From Macrotrachela quadricornifera (lineage: Eukaryota; Rotifera; Eurotatoria; Philodinida; Philodinidae): 64,000 bases of DNA. Below, in pieces: positions 50,867 to 61,849 of the stretch. The notes under the pieces were generated by a model, which was not told the origin of the DNA, made no database searches, and saw only the letters and a program-made list of their open reading frames with translations. Position 1 is the stretch's first letter, and every line of letters starts with the position of its first letter. Location: positions 836,581-900,580 of the forward strand of contig JAJEKB010021277.1 in the NCBI GenBank assembly GCA_022393335.1, read 5' to 3'. The translations under genes and the position numbers were made by a program.

Positions 50867-51070
50867 TTAATTTGTTAATAGAAATATCTTTCTTAATGAT
50901 GAATAATGAGTTTTTTGATAAACTGAAACGAGATCTTCTATTGATTTTTTTCATAAATATCGACATACTCGTTCTAAATCTTCACCACTTTGTTCAACAT
51001 ATTTCAATGTATTAATTAATTCATTGTCAATATTATAATACGAAATATTTTGGATCGATAATGGATATTT
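50867..51070 (-). pseudogene. coding-like C-terminal fragment with one in-frame TGA, family unknown
   Basis: The minus-strand frame reads YPLSIQNISYYNIDNELINT, then LKYVEQSGEDLERVCRYL, then TGA (50951-50953), then KKSIEDLVSVYQKTHYSSL and a short tail to TAA (50867). Composition and spacing look like protein on both sides of the TGA, as if it replaced a Trp codon. Upstream (51070-51420) more scraps appear (ILLPENCMNFDKG, STDIDISLFHYPK), broken by stops. I do not recognise the family. Confidence 0.4.
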
Positions 51071-51449
51071 TACATGACAATAACTCAAGTAATGTAAAAC
51101 GATATGATTTATCTAAACTTGTACATAAAAATATTCGTTTTCTCTGTATCATATACTCTTGATGAATTTTCAGATGAATCAAAATCAACAATATATAAGC
51201 TATATTTATCTTAAACTAATGTAAACAAATCGAGTAATCAAAATAATTTTTTCTCTAAAGCTAATTATTTAATATATATTAATTTATTTTTTATGAAGTA
51301 TTTTTGGATAATGAAATAAACTAATGTCAATATCTGTTGATAAAATTTATCCTTTATCAAAATTCATACAATTTTCAGGAAGTAAAATGGGTATATTTAT
51401 CCATATTATTGAATAATAAAAACAATAAATATCCAATAAACAAAATTTT

Positions 51450-52760
51450 TATAATATTGTCTCATGAATAGAATTATAATTGTGTGAAAAGACGTACATA
51501 TAAAGATGCTTACTCATTTCCAAAGCGAATCCTTTTCTGAAAGAATATATATTAAAAATGCACTCTTATTTTACTATTCGTTCATATTAAGACTAAACTT
51601 ACGAATGTTATTAAATCGATTTCATTTGATAGAAGAATTGATTCAAAATAATAAATAGATCAAAAACTATGGAAACTTTGAGCAGATTTGCAAAAATTTC
51701 TTACAATCAAAATCAATAAAAAAAATTTAATTACTATAAATATCTACGAAGATACTTTCATAATTAAATATCATTAAGTATGCAAGTACTTTTCTCTTGA
51801 TGTAATAAAATTTGTATTTGTTCTAATAAACTTAGAATACAGTAATTACGAAAGAAAGCTAGCAGAAATATTCCTCTTAGACAAGTAAAGACAATAATGT
51901 AGTATTTTTCTTTTAAAACCAATAACATTGTAAAAAATAAGAAGAAAGAAAGAAAAAGTGTAAACATTAGTATGTTTATTTCATGTGCTCTTGCGTTCTT
52001 TTTTGGACATAGATTTTTATTTATGTTTTATAGCTAACGTATAGTCAAACATGACGTTATTCTAATCATCAACACGGTTGATTTCACATAATCAACACCT
52101 ACAAGGTCTGAATAACACACATAAATGATAGAGAATGTAATAAATAGTGCTTAGATAATTGTATACGCAGTCATATAATTTATTCGTTGAAAGCATATCA
52201 TTTTCGAATCAAGTATAGACTATTCCCTTAACTAACTCCACATAAGAAATAATAATAAGTAAATTTATACCAACGACATTAAACTTCGAAATAAATATAA
52301 ACTGCTATATCCAATCATTGAATACAGGTGATGTTTAAACTATATTATTAAAACATTTTAAATCTACAGTTAGATACTTTATATTGATGATAAGAGCTAT
52401 GACGAGTACAACCTTTTTTTATCTCTTAGAGCGTACGTCCATCATGCAATTTGAATACACTATTAGAACCTCATAAGATCAATTACGGGTAATATACATG
52501 GTGTATTTTATCAGAACAAAGTCAATATTTTACGATTGTATTGATATTAGAGATGGAATGTTTACTTTAGACAAACACTTCACAATCATAGGTAGCATTC
52601 TCAGGTTACTCTCAGAAACAAGTACAAAGAGTACCACTAAGTAGTTCGAAAAAAAAATTGTACGTGGTTTCTTAACCTCGGATCCATCAATTCTCTGAAC
52701 TGGAATCAATATAGAAAAGAAGCAAAAATATCTTCTCTAACAGTGTCCAAATTATGCGAC
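51450..52760. other. non-coding stretch upstream of the SQD1 gene
   Basis: No supported gene. No promoter motif could be assigned. Confidence 0.35.
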
Positions 52761-52764
52761 ATAA

Positions 52765-52780
52765 TATTTTTTTTATATAG
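52765..52780 (+). promoter_or_regulatory. probable 3' splice site directly before the SQD1 start codon
   Basis: AATATTTTTTTTATATAG is followed at once by ATG 52781. A polypyrimidine tract plus AG abutting the ATG fits either a 5'-UTR intron or spliced-leader trans-splicing, which is established in bdelloids. Inference. Confidence 0.5.
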
Positions 52781-53947
52781 ATGAAAATTCTTGTTGCTGG
52801 TGGTGATGGTTATTGTGGTTGGGCATCAGCTCTGCATTTATCTGCTCGAAATCATGATGTGACGATTATCGATAATTTTATTCGTCGAGAATGGGATCGT
52901 GAACATCATTTAAATTCACTTGTACCCATTTATACACTTGATGAACGTATTCAAGAATGGTATCGTCTTACAGGAAAAACAATTCATATTGTTAATGCCG
53001 ATGTTACTAATTATGCTGCATTATGTAAAGTAATTAATTGTGAACCAAAATTCGATACATTAGTTCATTTTGCTCAACAACGATCAGCACCATTTTCAAT
53101 GATGGATTATGATCATGCTATTCGAACACATATAAATAATACTGTAGGAAATATGAATATTTTATGGGCATTACATGAATATTCTCCAAATACTCATCTT
53201 GTTAAATTAGGTACAATGGGTGAATATGGTACACCGAATATTGATGTTGAAGAAGGTTTTATTGTTATTGAACATAATGGTCGATCAGATCGTTTACCAT
53301 ATCCAAAACAGCCTGGTTCTTTTTATCATTTAACAAAAGTAAGTGATAGTGATCAAATCAGTTTTGCATGTCGAACATGGAATTTACGAGCAACAGATTT
53401 AAATCAAGGTGTTGTTTATGGTTATAATACTGATGAAATTGATTTATCTCCAATATTAGCTAATCGTTTTGATTATGATCATATATTTGGTACTGTTCTT
53501 AATCGTTTTTGTGTTCAAGTTGCTGTTGGTCATCCATTGACTGTTTATGGCGTAGGTGGACAAACAAGATCATTTATTAACATTCGTGATACAGTAAAAT
53601 GTATAGAAATTGCATGTGAAATACCAGCTAAACCCGGTGAATATCGTGTATTTAATCAATTTACACAAATGTTTTCTGTTTTGGAATTAGCTAAACTCGT
53701 TAAACAAGTATCTGAAGATATGCTCAATATTTCATGTGAAATAGCACATTTAAAAAATCCACGAACAGAAAAAGAAGTTCATTATTATAATTGTATTAAT
53801 ACAAATCTTCGCTCACTGGGTCTTCATCCAATATTATTATCAAATGAAACCATCACATCACTTATTCAATTAGCACAAAAATATATAGATCGTATCGATT
53901 TTAAATTGATTCCACCTAAAGTACAATGGAAATTAGGGGATAAATAA
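52781..53947 (+). CDS. SQD1: UDP-sulfoquinovose synthase (sulfolipid head-group enzyme)
   Basis: 388 aa, intact, no introns. It converts UDP-glucose plus sulfite to UDP-sulfoquinovose, the donor for sulfoquinovosyl diacylglycerol (SQDG). It is an extended-SDR protein with the Rossmann motif GGDGYCGW (7-14), RREWD (35-39), HFAQQRSAP (96-104), LGTMGEYGTPNID (143-155), YPKQPGSFYHLTK (174-186), TDLNQGVVYG (205-214), the strand NRFCVQVAVGHPLTVYG (241-257) and FNQFTQ (291-296). T145, Y182 and K186 fall exactly where the plant enzyme has its catalytic residues. No plastid transit peptide: the protein begins at the Rossmann strand, so it is cytosolic or bacterial-type. Codon use is AT-rich like the host. 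SQD1 is typical of photosynthetic organisms and some bacteria, so horizontal origin is likely. No SQDG synthase (SQD2/SqdX) gene is next to it. Confidence 0.96.
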   Translation: MKILVAGGDGYCGWASALHLSARNHDVTIIDNFIRREWDREHHLNSLVPIYTLDERIQEWYRLTGKTIHIVNADVTNYAALCKVINCEPKFDTLVHFAQQRSAPFSMMDYDHAIRTHINNTVGNMNILWALHEYSPNTHLVKLGTMGEYGTPNIDVEEGFIVIEHNGRSDRLPYPKQPGSFYHLTKVSDSDQISFACRTWNLRATDLNQGVVYGYNTDEIDLSPILANRFDYDHIFGTVLNRFCVQVAVGHPLTVYGVGGQTRSFINIRDTVKCIEIACEIPAKPGEYRVFNQFTQMFSVLELAKLVKQVSEDMLNISCEIAHLKNPRTEKEVHYYNCINTNLRSLGLHPILLSNETITSLIQLAQKYIDRIDFKLIPPKVQWKLGDK

Positions 53948-54350
53948 AAAGAAACAACAATTGTTAATACTGAACACAATACATAACCAATTTTATTTTT
54001 TAATTATCTTCATTGATCTTATAACTATAAACATTATGCATAGCTTTCTTCTATTTTAATATATTTATAATACATTAAAATTTATTTAAACGGAATATAT
54101 ACGTTTTGATTGGGATATCAACACGATCCATAAATTGGCAAATCAAGGAAAATTTCCTATATTTTCACTACACTGTTAAGCAGAAAAATAACTACATTCT
54201 TACTCTTGATATTTCTATGAAAATCAAGATAATTTTATATTCGACAGATTCAATTCTCCATCAAGTAAAAGTGAATATTTTCTATCAAATTAATAAACAT
54301 GGAAATTGTTAGAAGATAAAAAACTCGTTCTGAATAACTTAAATGAGATA
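53948..54350. other. 3' flank of the SQD1 gene
   Basis: No supported feature. Confidence 0.35.
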
Positions 54351-54379
54351 TTAAAAATAAAAAAAAAACAAACTAACTT

Positions 54380-54689
54380 GATATGCTAATAATGTTGCCA
54401 TTTTATCAAAAGGTCTATCATTTATATCAGACATTGTATATGTTGGACAATGATGAATATTATTTCCAATAAATTGTTGTTCATCAGTTAGTATCATTCT
54501 ATTTAAATTCCTTGAATCATTTATTAACAAAACAAAATTTATTAATAACTCAAATATCAAATGAAGATAATCATTAAAATACTGCATATAAAATTCTTTG
54601 CCATGTAGGATGTTCCAAAAGTCTCCAAAAAAAGTTTTTTCGTATATCTTCATTATGACATTTAACTTTACCAACATTTTTTTTAACAT
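54380..54689 (-). CDS. possible exon of an unidentified gene
   Basis: The minus-strand frame has protein-like composition: KTFFGDFWNILHGKEFYMQY, a hydrophobic helix (LIFELLINFVLLINDS), then RMILTDEQQFIGNNIHHCP and MSDINDRPFDKMATLLAYQ. It ends at a possible donor (CAA|GTTAGT at ~54380), and an acceptor-like TTATTCAG lies 40 bp further along. No start context or family recognised. It may be a relic exon. Confidence 0.3.
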
Positions 54690-55174
54690 GAGCGAGTTTT
54701 AGAAATATTGTTTAAAGATATCGTCTATTATCGAAATACAAAATGTGTCGGGTGTTTCCATGGATGGTCAAACAAAACAAAGAGATAGGCCTTTGAAACT
54801 GTTTAAACATATTCCATTTTGTAAAATTTTTTTTGCTGATCATTTTTGTAAAAAAAACCTATTCTGTTATTACCAACGGATGATGGTGTAAATACGGAAA
54901 AACATTGCCCCAGAACTTCAATACAATTTAACTATTCTTTCGTATTTTGACTCTAGTATCGTCATTTATAGACGATAATAGAAAATTTTTTTTACCATAA
55001 TAAATAGCGGAAAAAGCTCTATAAAATGAAATTTGTATAAAAAAAAATTGAAGATCTACCTCTTTTTTGTAATTGACAATCCATGAAAATATCTAATGAA
55101 AAAGGTCACAATTTGCCAGATATGCTGACGATGGTAATTAATTTTAAGTGTAAAGAGGACTGCTGCGAAACTCA

Positions 55175-55183
55175 TTACAAAAT
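55175..55183. repeat. target-site duplication of the hAT-like element (left)
   Basis: TTACAAAAT, repeated at 57193-57201. Confidence 0.7.
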
Positions 55184-57192
55184 TCAGTGGCGTATCCAAG
55201 ATTTTTAGACCAATGCACGAACTCCTATTGTATCTGAAAAAAACGATGGGCTAAATTATTTTTTTGCTTCATCAGAGTATGAAAAATGTAAAAAGTATAT
55301 AAAAAAAGAAATAAGGTTCTTTTAATCAAATATGCATCAAATTCAGATCTTAGACACGCATCAAATGTATTTTAGTCTATGGTTCAAATCCAAACATCAA
55401 AATCAAGATAACGATGATGCATTTCTGTATACAATTCCAATATTTCATTCAGATTTACAGAAGCGGCATGACCGACGAAAAATAGGAGTTTTATTCTTTG
55501 CTTCTGAAAATTTCGGCCGCAACTCTCTGTGGTTCTGGAGATTTTGTAAGTCTATGTGGGCCCACTCTGGAAAACTTATTAGGCAACCTCTCCGATATCT
55601 TTGAGAAATATATTAGGTACTTTATTTCCGGGTTAGGCCTAGGACTGTTTCATGTTAGTTTCGATCTTACAATGGAGGTGTGTGTACTGTTGAGCGAAAA
55701 GTCTATATATTTTTACATCAAAAGAAAGCTCTCATCGCCAATATAACAAGGTTAAAATATTAGCTGCCCTTGGCTTGTCTGTACGGAGTTATGGTCATTT
55801 TACTAGATTTTCGACCTTTGGCAAGGCATATATAGAAAAATCGAATTACGAAATTTGGACCTGAAATTTTGCCCATGGATAGCTCTCATAGCCATTAGAA
55901 TGTCCTAAAAATTTCAGCCAAAAAGAATGTTTTCTTCTTGAGATATTGAACCTCCAGAAAATGATCGTGTGTGACAAGAGAAGGTCTCAAAATCAAATTT
56001 CTTCAACGTTCGATATCCCAAGAAGAAAACATTCTTTTTGGCTGAAATTTTTAGGACATTCTAATGACTATGAGAGCTATCCATGGGCAAAATTTCAGGT
56101 CAAAATTTCGTAATTCGATTTTTCTATATATGCCTTGCCAAAGGTCGAAAATCTAGTAAAATGACCATAACTCCGTACAGACAAGCCAAGGGCAGCTAAT
56201 ATTTTAACCTTGTTATATTGGCGATGAGAGCTTTCTTTTGATGTAAAAATATATAGACTTTTCGCTCAACAGTACACACACCTCCATTGTTAGGAACTGT
56301 TTAATAATTCTTCTGATAGGAACTGATCTATGTCCAATAAGTCTTTAAATTACTGAAATACATATATATATTATTTAATATGTAAGTATTTCAGTTTTCT
56401 TCTCGTTTACTTCAGATAAAAGATGTTACAAATCGAAAGAGATAACTAAGTTCTAAAATTAGATCCATTCCTAGTAAAGACTTGTGGGACATAGATCAGT
56501 TCTTTTGGCTAGTTTCTCTGAATTTGGAATAGTGAACTGCCCTAGACCTATTCCGGACTTGAACAATATTCAAATTTGGAGAAATCTTTTAGACAGTTTT
56601 CTTCGACTCTTCAGATTTTTTACATGACAATGGTTAACTTAAGCTTGAAAAAGACCGAGAAATTCTTGTCACACTCAGATACATCTGTTACTACTAATGT
56701 TCACATAGGTGGCGAATGTTAACGGCAAATATGTTCTTTTTTGTTGTATTTTTAACAACCCTCGACACTTTGATAACTTGTGCAATATCCACCTTTATAT
56801 TCATATTTTTTCCATATTATTTTACGTTCAAAAAATAGTTATATCAAAAATTGAATGAAGAATAAAACTAAAAAAATCTGGTTGGTTTCCTTATTTTTAA
56901 TAGTACCTCCTCATGTATGAAAACAAGAACTATAGTCTGAGCAGGTTTAGAAACATCGAAAACCCTCTCTATTGTGAAAGAGGCGTACAGATAGCAACAA
57001 AAAGCCTTTGTTATCTGCTCTTTCTTGAAAGAACAAGCAGAGAGTACATGTGGTTGCGGCAGAAGAAGAAATATACTTATTATCTAATTAATTCAAAAAT
57101 AAACAAAAAATTTTGAAAAAGTAAAATTTCAATGGCAAATCCCTAAATTCGTTGGGCAATTGCCCATTTGCCAGCCCCTGGATATGCCATTG
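55184..57192. mobile_element. ~2.0-kb non-autonomous hAT-like element
   Basis: The left terminus CAGTGGCGTATCCAAG (from 55185) and right terminus (reverse complement CAATGGCATATCCAGG) form a 14/16 inverted repeat of hAT style. They are flanked by TTACAAAAT on both sides. The interior has short ORFs without a recognisable transposase and contains the 622-bp palindrome at 55669-56290, probably a nested insertion. The right subterminal GGGCAATTGCCC is itself palindromic. Confidence 0.75.
55669..56290. mobile_element. 622-bp foldback element nested in the hAT-like element
   Basis: Arms of ~290 bp start ACAATGGAGGTGTGTGTAC and end GTACACACACCTCCATTGT. They are nearly identical inverses throughout (for example GCCATGAGAGCTATCC-type and CCATAACTCCGTACAGACAA-type blocks in both arms), with a ~45-bp loop near 55955-56000. 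No coding capacity, and no clear duplication of the flanks. Confidence 0.85.
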
Positions 57193-57396
57193 TTACAAAA
57201 TCTTATTTTAATCAGAAATAAAAGATATGGATTCAAGCTTTCGTGTTCGGACTGAACACATCATCAGAAATGATATTATGAAATTTTATTATTATTTGAT
57301 AATAGGATAATGAAATATTACGAAATATATTGATATGGTTTATGATGTTATTGTAATGATTATTATTCCTATCTTAGTGTTATCTTTCTCATGCAG

Positions 57397-57519
57397 TTAT
57401 TTAAAGCGGCTTCAAAAGAAGTAAATAATGGAGAAAACGAAACGATTAAATGGACAAAAGAATATCAAGAAGCACGAAATGGTCAAATGAATTATATACA
57501 AATAAGCGGTTATTCATAA
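57397..57519 (+). CDS. possible terminal exon of an unidentified gene
   Basis: A good acceptor (TTATCTTTCTCATGCAG) precedes 41 codons of protein-like sequence: LFKAASKEVNNGENETIKWT then KEYQEARNGQMNYIQISGYS and TAA. It is hydrophilic and Glu/Asn-rich. No upstream exon was found; the hAT-like element ends 200 bp before it and may have separated the gene. Family unknown. Confidence 0.35.
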   Translation, partial: LFKAASKEVNNGENETIKWTKEYQEARNGQMNYIQISGYS

Positions 57520-58480
57520 CATGAATGAAGTATATTCTTCACAACATAACCGAGATGAATTTTTTTTATTACTATAGCTGTTCTTCTTTGTAGAAGATAT
57601 ACGTGAGAAAAATATGATTGATAAAATGACATGACGAAGAAACAATTTATGTGCATCACTTATTTGTATTTATACGAAATCTGTCGCCTCTCGTGTTAAG
57701 ATGGAACACTTCTCACCAAAATAAACTAGAATAAGTTTTTATTTTATATTAGATATTGTTTGAGAAAATATAAATACGAAATGTAAGATTGATGAAAATA
57801 GATGAAATTGTATTAGATGTTATTTGAGGAAATGTAAATGCGAAAGTTGAGATAATAGAAACTAATCGACATTACTAATGATTAATAGTCATAACTTATT
57901 TGTATTTATATGGAGGGTGTCGACCATGATGTGAAGGTGGAATACTTTTCACAACATAAAACCAAAGTACATACAAGTATTCGATATCACCTTTAGAAAG
58001 TACATGTAAGAAAGGTAAGACAGATTGAATGAACATGAATGATCTATGTGAATAAGATGTTTTTTTCGATTATTTCTTGAATATTCACACTTTTCTTTTT
58101 TATATGATGAAAACTTTCTATTCATATTGACTCGAAATGAAATCGAAATATCAGCTATTCATATTAGTTCTAATTGATATGATCAAAAACAAAATTATCT
58201 ATTCATATTTGATTATATCGAGATTAAAGCAGATAGTATAAATCAATTTACTATGTTGTATAGACACAGGATTTGAGTCTTGATGAAATGAAGATGATTA
58301 TGGTAAATGATAATTGGAAGTTGTAGATAGCTGATGATCATTGATTTGTTGCATGATAAGGATGGTCTAATTGTTTAACAGAGTAATTGACAATAGAATA
58401 TGCTTAACCTTGTTTTATCGTTGGGCTGATGGCAGACATGGCCGTTTGTTCGAAGTGTATCTATAAAAATGTTGTTTTTT
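57520..58480. other. non-coding stretch
   Basis: Short direct similarities occur (TTAGATATTGTTTGAGAAAA at ~57749 and TTAGATGTTATTTGAGGAAA at ~57813), suggesting a small duplicated unit. No gene. Confidence 0.35.
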
Positions 58481-58532
58481 TCTTCTTTTACAGTTGTCGA
58501 TTCGTTGTGTCAGTTATAGATTATTTAAAAAA

Positions 58533-59296
58533 ATGAATGATATTTGTGAAAACAATTATTACAACATATGTTCATGCAAAAAGAAATACCACTTGCCATT
58601 AACATTACCACTCTATGATGGACATTGCCATGTAGATTTATTTTTTAAATATGGATTTAATAAAAATGATTTCAATATGCAACTTGCTCAGGAAAGAAAA
58701 ATTACTTTAATTGATAATCGTCATCAATACCACCGTTGGTTCATAAATTACGAGGTCGAACATTCAAATGCTAAAATTTTGAAAACATACGGAATCCATT
58801 CCAAATACCTTCCAACAAAACCACAAAGTGTATTGGAACAACTGGAGAATATTTTTAAAAATAAACTTAATTTAAATATAAAGAATGCGGCCATCAGCGA
58901 CTGTGGATTCGAGCTTACAAGCAGATATTTTTGATTTTCAATTACCTATGTTCAAATTTGAAGCTAAATTAGCAGTAAAACTACAAATTCCAATTGTTCC
59001 TCATGGTCGTGGAGAAAATTCTTTTTCAACAATGTTGAATGAATTAAAGCAACATTTAAAACCCAACCACAACATTCGCTGGCTCTGTGTCAATCCCAAA
59101 AGTGATTTAAATGTTATTAAACAACTTCTTAAACTGTTTCGCAAATTCATTTATTGGATTGAACGGCTCAATTTTTCTTTAAGATGATGAAAAACTTGAA
59201 AAATTATTTAATAAATGGCTCATTGGTCAAGGTAATATCATCGATCATATCATAATCGAAACAAATTTTCCGTTTTTTTATGCCCATGTGGATTAG
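58533..59296 (+). pseudogene. TatD-like metal-dependent nuclease, frameshifted
   Basis: Start ATG 58533; an acceptor-like CTTTTACAG lies ~40 bp upstream. TatD landmarks in order: YDGHCHVD (first metal HxH), ITLIDNRHQYHRW, KILKTYGIHSKYLP (GIHP-type strand), AISDCGFE (metal-binding acid), KLAVKLQIPIVPHGRG (H..R strand), IRWLCVNPKSD, and IIIETNFPF (the conserved E-T-D/N-x-P end). The frame changes once near 58905 and again near 59140, and an in-frame TAA follows at ~59184, so three lesions separate the parts. TatD enzymes are 3'-5' deoxyribonucleases of the TIM-barrel amidohydrolase type. This copy is probably non-functional unless the assembly is wrong. Confidence 0.75.
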
Positions 59297-59370
59297 AGCA
59301 AAATCAATACAGTCCTGTTAGTAGAATAACAATTACAGCACAATACATCGTCAACATATTAAGAATGAAA

Positions 59371-59540
59371 AAAATACGTAGGTGACATTAACACAAGATT
59401 CAAGTAAAATCCCGCCAAGATTCGTTCAGGAACATGTTCCAAGTACAACTCGATGAGCTCTATCGAATGGCATAATCTGATTGTCGATAGATGAAACCAG
59501 GTGTGCAAAACTTGTCGAAAAGGGTCCTCATGGTACAGGT
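59371..59540 (+). repeat. dispersed ~170-bp repeat, copy 2
   Basis: TACGTAGGTGACATTAACAC..GATTCG..AACATGTTCCAAGTACAACTCGATGAGCTCTATCGAATGG..AACTTGTCGAAAAGGGTCC. The reverse complement matches 61850-62010 across its whole length. Confidence 0.7.
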
Positions 59541-60123
59541 GTTTGCAAAAACTTGCACAAAAGTAATTTTTCTTCTTTAAACGTTTTCTCTACTATTATA
59601 AGCAACTACACAGATAATTTTTTGGAGACTAAACTCTCGACAGACATACTACACGCTATACATATTGTTATGCCCTGCATCTTATACAGAAGCAGTGCAT
59701 AAGAACGATCATCACTATGATAGTATATACGTTATATTCTCTTTCGTTCTGCTTTATATTTTCTTTTCTGTTTTTCTTACATTTGTATTATCTTCTCTTA
59801 TCATTTTCTCTATCGATAGGATTGTTTCCTTCTATTCTTCTTGTACAGGTATTTTCCCTCTCTTGTCACTTTCTCTATTAAAAGGTATTTTCCTATCTAC
59901 TATATATGAGGGATTAGTCCTCTGTCTTCAGTAGCTTTAGTTATCATATTATTTCATGGGATTTTCCTGTTGTATCTCTATGTGTTTTTTTCCCTTTGTC
60001 AACCTATATATAGACGTTCATTTTATGTGGAGAGCATGTGTGTAATAAACTTCAAGAAGATTACAACATAACACATACAGAAGTGTGATTTCTTTCCTTT
60101 TCGATACCGAAATAAAATAAAAA
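59541..60123. other. non-coding, pyrimidine-rich stretch
   Basis: A CT-rich run around 59735-59890. No gene supported. Confidence 0.35.
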
Positions 60124-60686
60124 TTGTTGAAAATGTACCACAAATTAGTATCAACATCAACGATTCGTCGTCATGTTCATAAATATGGTTATAAAAATGT
60201 TTTACCACAGTCTACTCATATTTTAACATCTGATGAAAAAGAAAAACGTGTACAATGGACTGAAAAGCATAAAAATGATGATTTTACTAATACGATATTT
60301 ACAGATGAAGCTTCATTTCAATTTTTTCGTAATACAGTTCGACGGTAGACGGAAACTCCTAATAAAGAATTAGAATGTTTGCCTAAAATCCGTCAAAAAG
60401 TCCATATTTGTGGTGCGATAAGTACGAAATGCGTAATGACCTATCACACGTTTCGATGCAATCTTGATGATCCGTATTATGCTTCAATTATTAAAGATTA
60501 TCTTCTTCCTGCTGTCAGACATAAGTAATGAAAGAAAATAAAGTAATATTACTTATTTATGCTTTCCTTTTAGACCAGTTTGGTCAAAACTGGCGTCTAC
60601 AGCAAGATAATGATCTAAAACATAGAAGTCATATTTGTAGATGTTTATCTCTTATTGATTGTGAAGGTGAACGAATAAGATATTGA
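60124..60686 (+). pseudogene. mariner/Tc1-type transposase remnant
   Basis: Readable in order: an HTH-like piece STSTIRRHVHKYGYKN, HILTSDEKEKRVQWTEKH, the first catalytic Asp in TIFTDEASFQFF (60304), a TAG just after TVRR where Trp is expected, KIRQKVHICGAIS, the segment YYASIIKDYLLPAV, then after a break (possible 50-nt intron with frame problem) FGQNWRLQQDNDLKHRSH with the second catalytic Asp (60605). The N-terminus and the third acidic residue region are missing. It is a cut-and-paste DNA transposase relic; no terminal repeats were identified. Confidence 0.75.
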
Positions 60687-61704
60687 ACTGCGTTGATATT
60701 CGATAATACTCGTTGTAGACTATCGATTCCCATACAAAATGTTTGAAGAGGGATCCCAATTAGTAAACATTTTTCAGGTGAAAAAGTCAAAAATGTTGAA
60801 AATTCTATTATATTTTTTTTCCTTCATTAGAGAAAACCAATGTTTGTCTTATTTTTCTTCTACAAGTGAACAGGTCGAATAGCAAATTATAGTATCACGT
60901 ACTGTTCCTCATGGGCTATTCATCACGCTATTAAAAAATTCCAAAAACACTTACATTGAAAATAATATCTGTGGAAGAATTTTGCAAGCTTTTTTTGCAA
61001 ACAGCTGTACAAGAAAGTCACCGAAAAATTAGAATAACGCAATAATTGTAAAAATGAAATGACGCAAAAAAGGTCATCACGGTCTCATGATGATCAATGT
61101 AACAATACGTATTCCACAGAAAAGAAAGAAAAGATATATATGTGCAGTCACTAGAACAACACATATTTAACAGAAAGAAAACTAAATATATATAACAACC
61201 AGAAACAGACATAAAACAAAAAAAGGTATATATATATATATGAGTTAGGGGTATTAGTAATTTATGCTATCACCACAATCACCAAACTTTGTAAAAACCG
61301 ACATAGGTTACCTTCAATAACATCCACAACTCAGAAAGTTATGTTTACTAACAGCCACTTTCATTCGCTTTGTCCAACTCATAAAGGAAAAAAATGGACC
61401 ATAAAGGCTAAAAATTGATCTCTTTCCGCACTACTACCTAGAATGTCACTTATGATCTGTGTAAAAACGCCAAAAGAGGTAAACACTAACACACACAGAA
61501 TTCTTTATTCTACATTCTGGCTTGGATATAAGCCATCGTTTCAAGGCTTTCAGTAGATAATTTTCTTCTGGAAACACGCGAACTCACTCTATATATGTCA
61601 GTTTCCACACACTAACACCTCAAAAATCTCTATTAACACATCCATCGCATTTACTGTGCTCGTACTAACACCCATATAAATGCTAGCGCTACTCACTGGT
61701 ACAC
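60687..61704. other. non-coding stretch with a short (TA)n run
   Basis: A (TA)n microsatellite near 61227-61241. No gene supported. Confidence 0.35.
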
Positions 61705-61805
61705 AATCAAATTACACCATTCGATAGAACTCATCGAGTTGTAATTGGGAGTCGCTTGAAACACTTGGAACATCTTCCTAGACGAATGTTGACTAATTTT
61801 ACTGT
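61705..61805 (-). repeat. dispersed repeat, copy 3 (partial)
   Basis: The reverse complement matches the core of copies 1 and 2 (CATTCGATAGAACTCATCGA..ACACTTGGAACATC..ACGAATG). Confidence 0.6.
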
Positions 61806-61849
61806 ATCACTACATGTATGGTATACTTTGGGGTCGGTTTTTCGAGTTT

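Noticed and set aside
52781..53947. Alternative call: generic NAD-dependent sugar epimerase
   Set aside because: The GDGYCGW, LGTMGEYGTPNID, and NRFCVQVAVGHPLTVYG motifs are specific to the SQD1 group rather than to GalE-type epimerases.
55332..55746. ORFs of 90 and 82 aa at the left part of the hAT-like element
   Set aside because: No transposase motif; the second runs into the nested palindrome.
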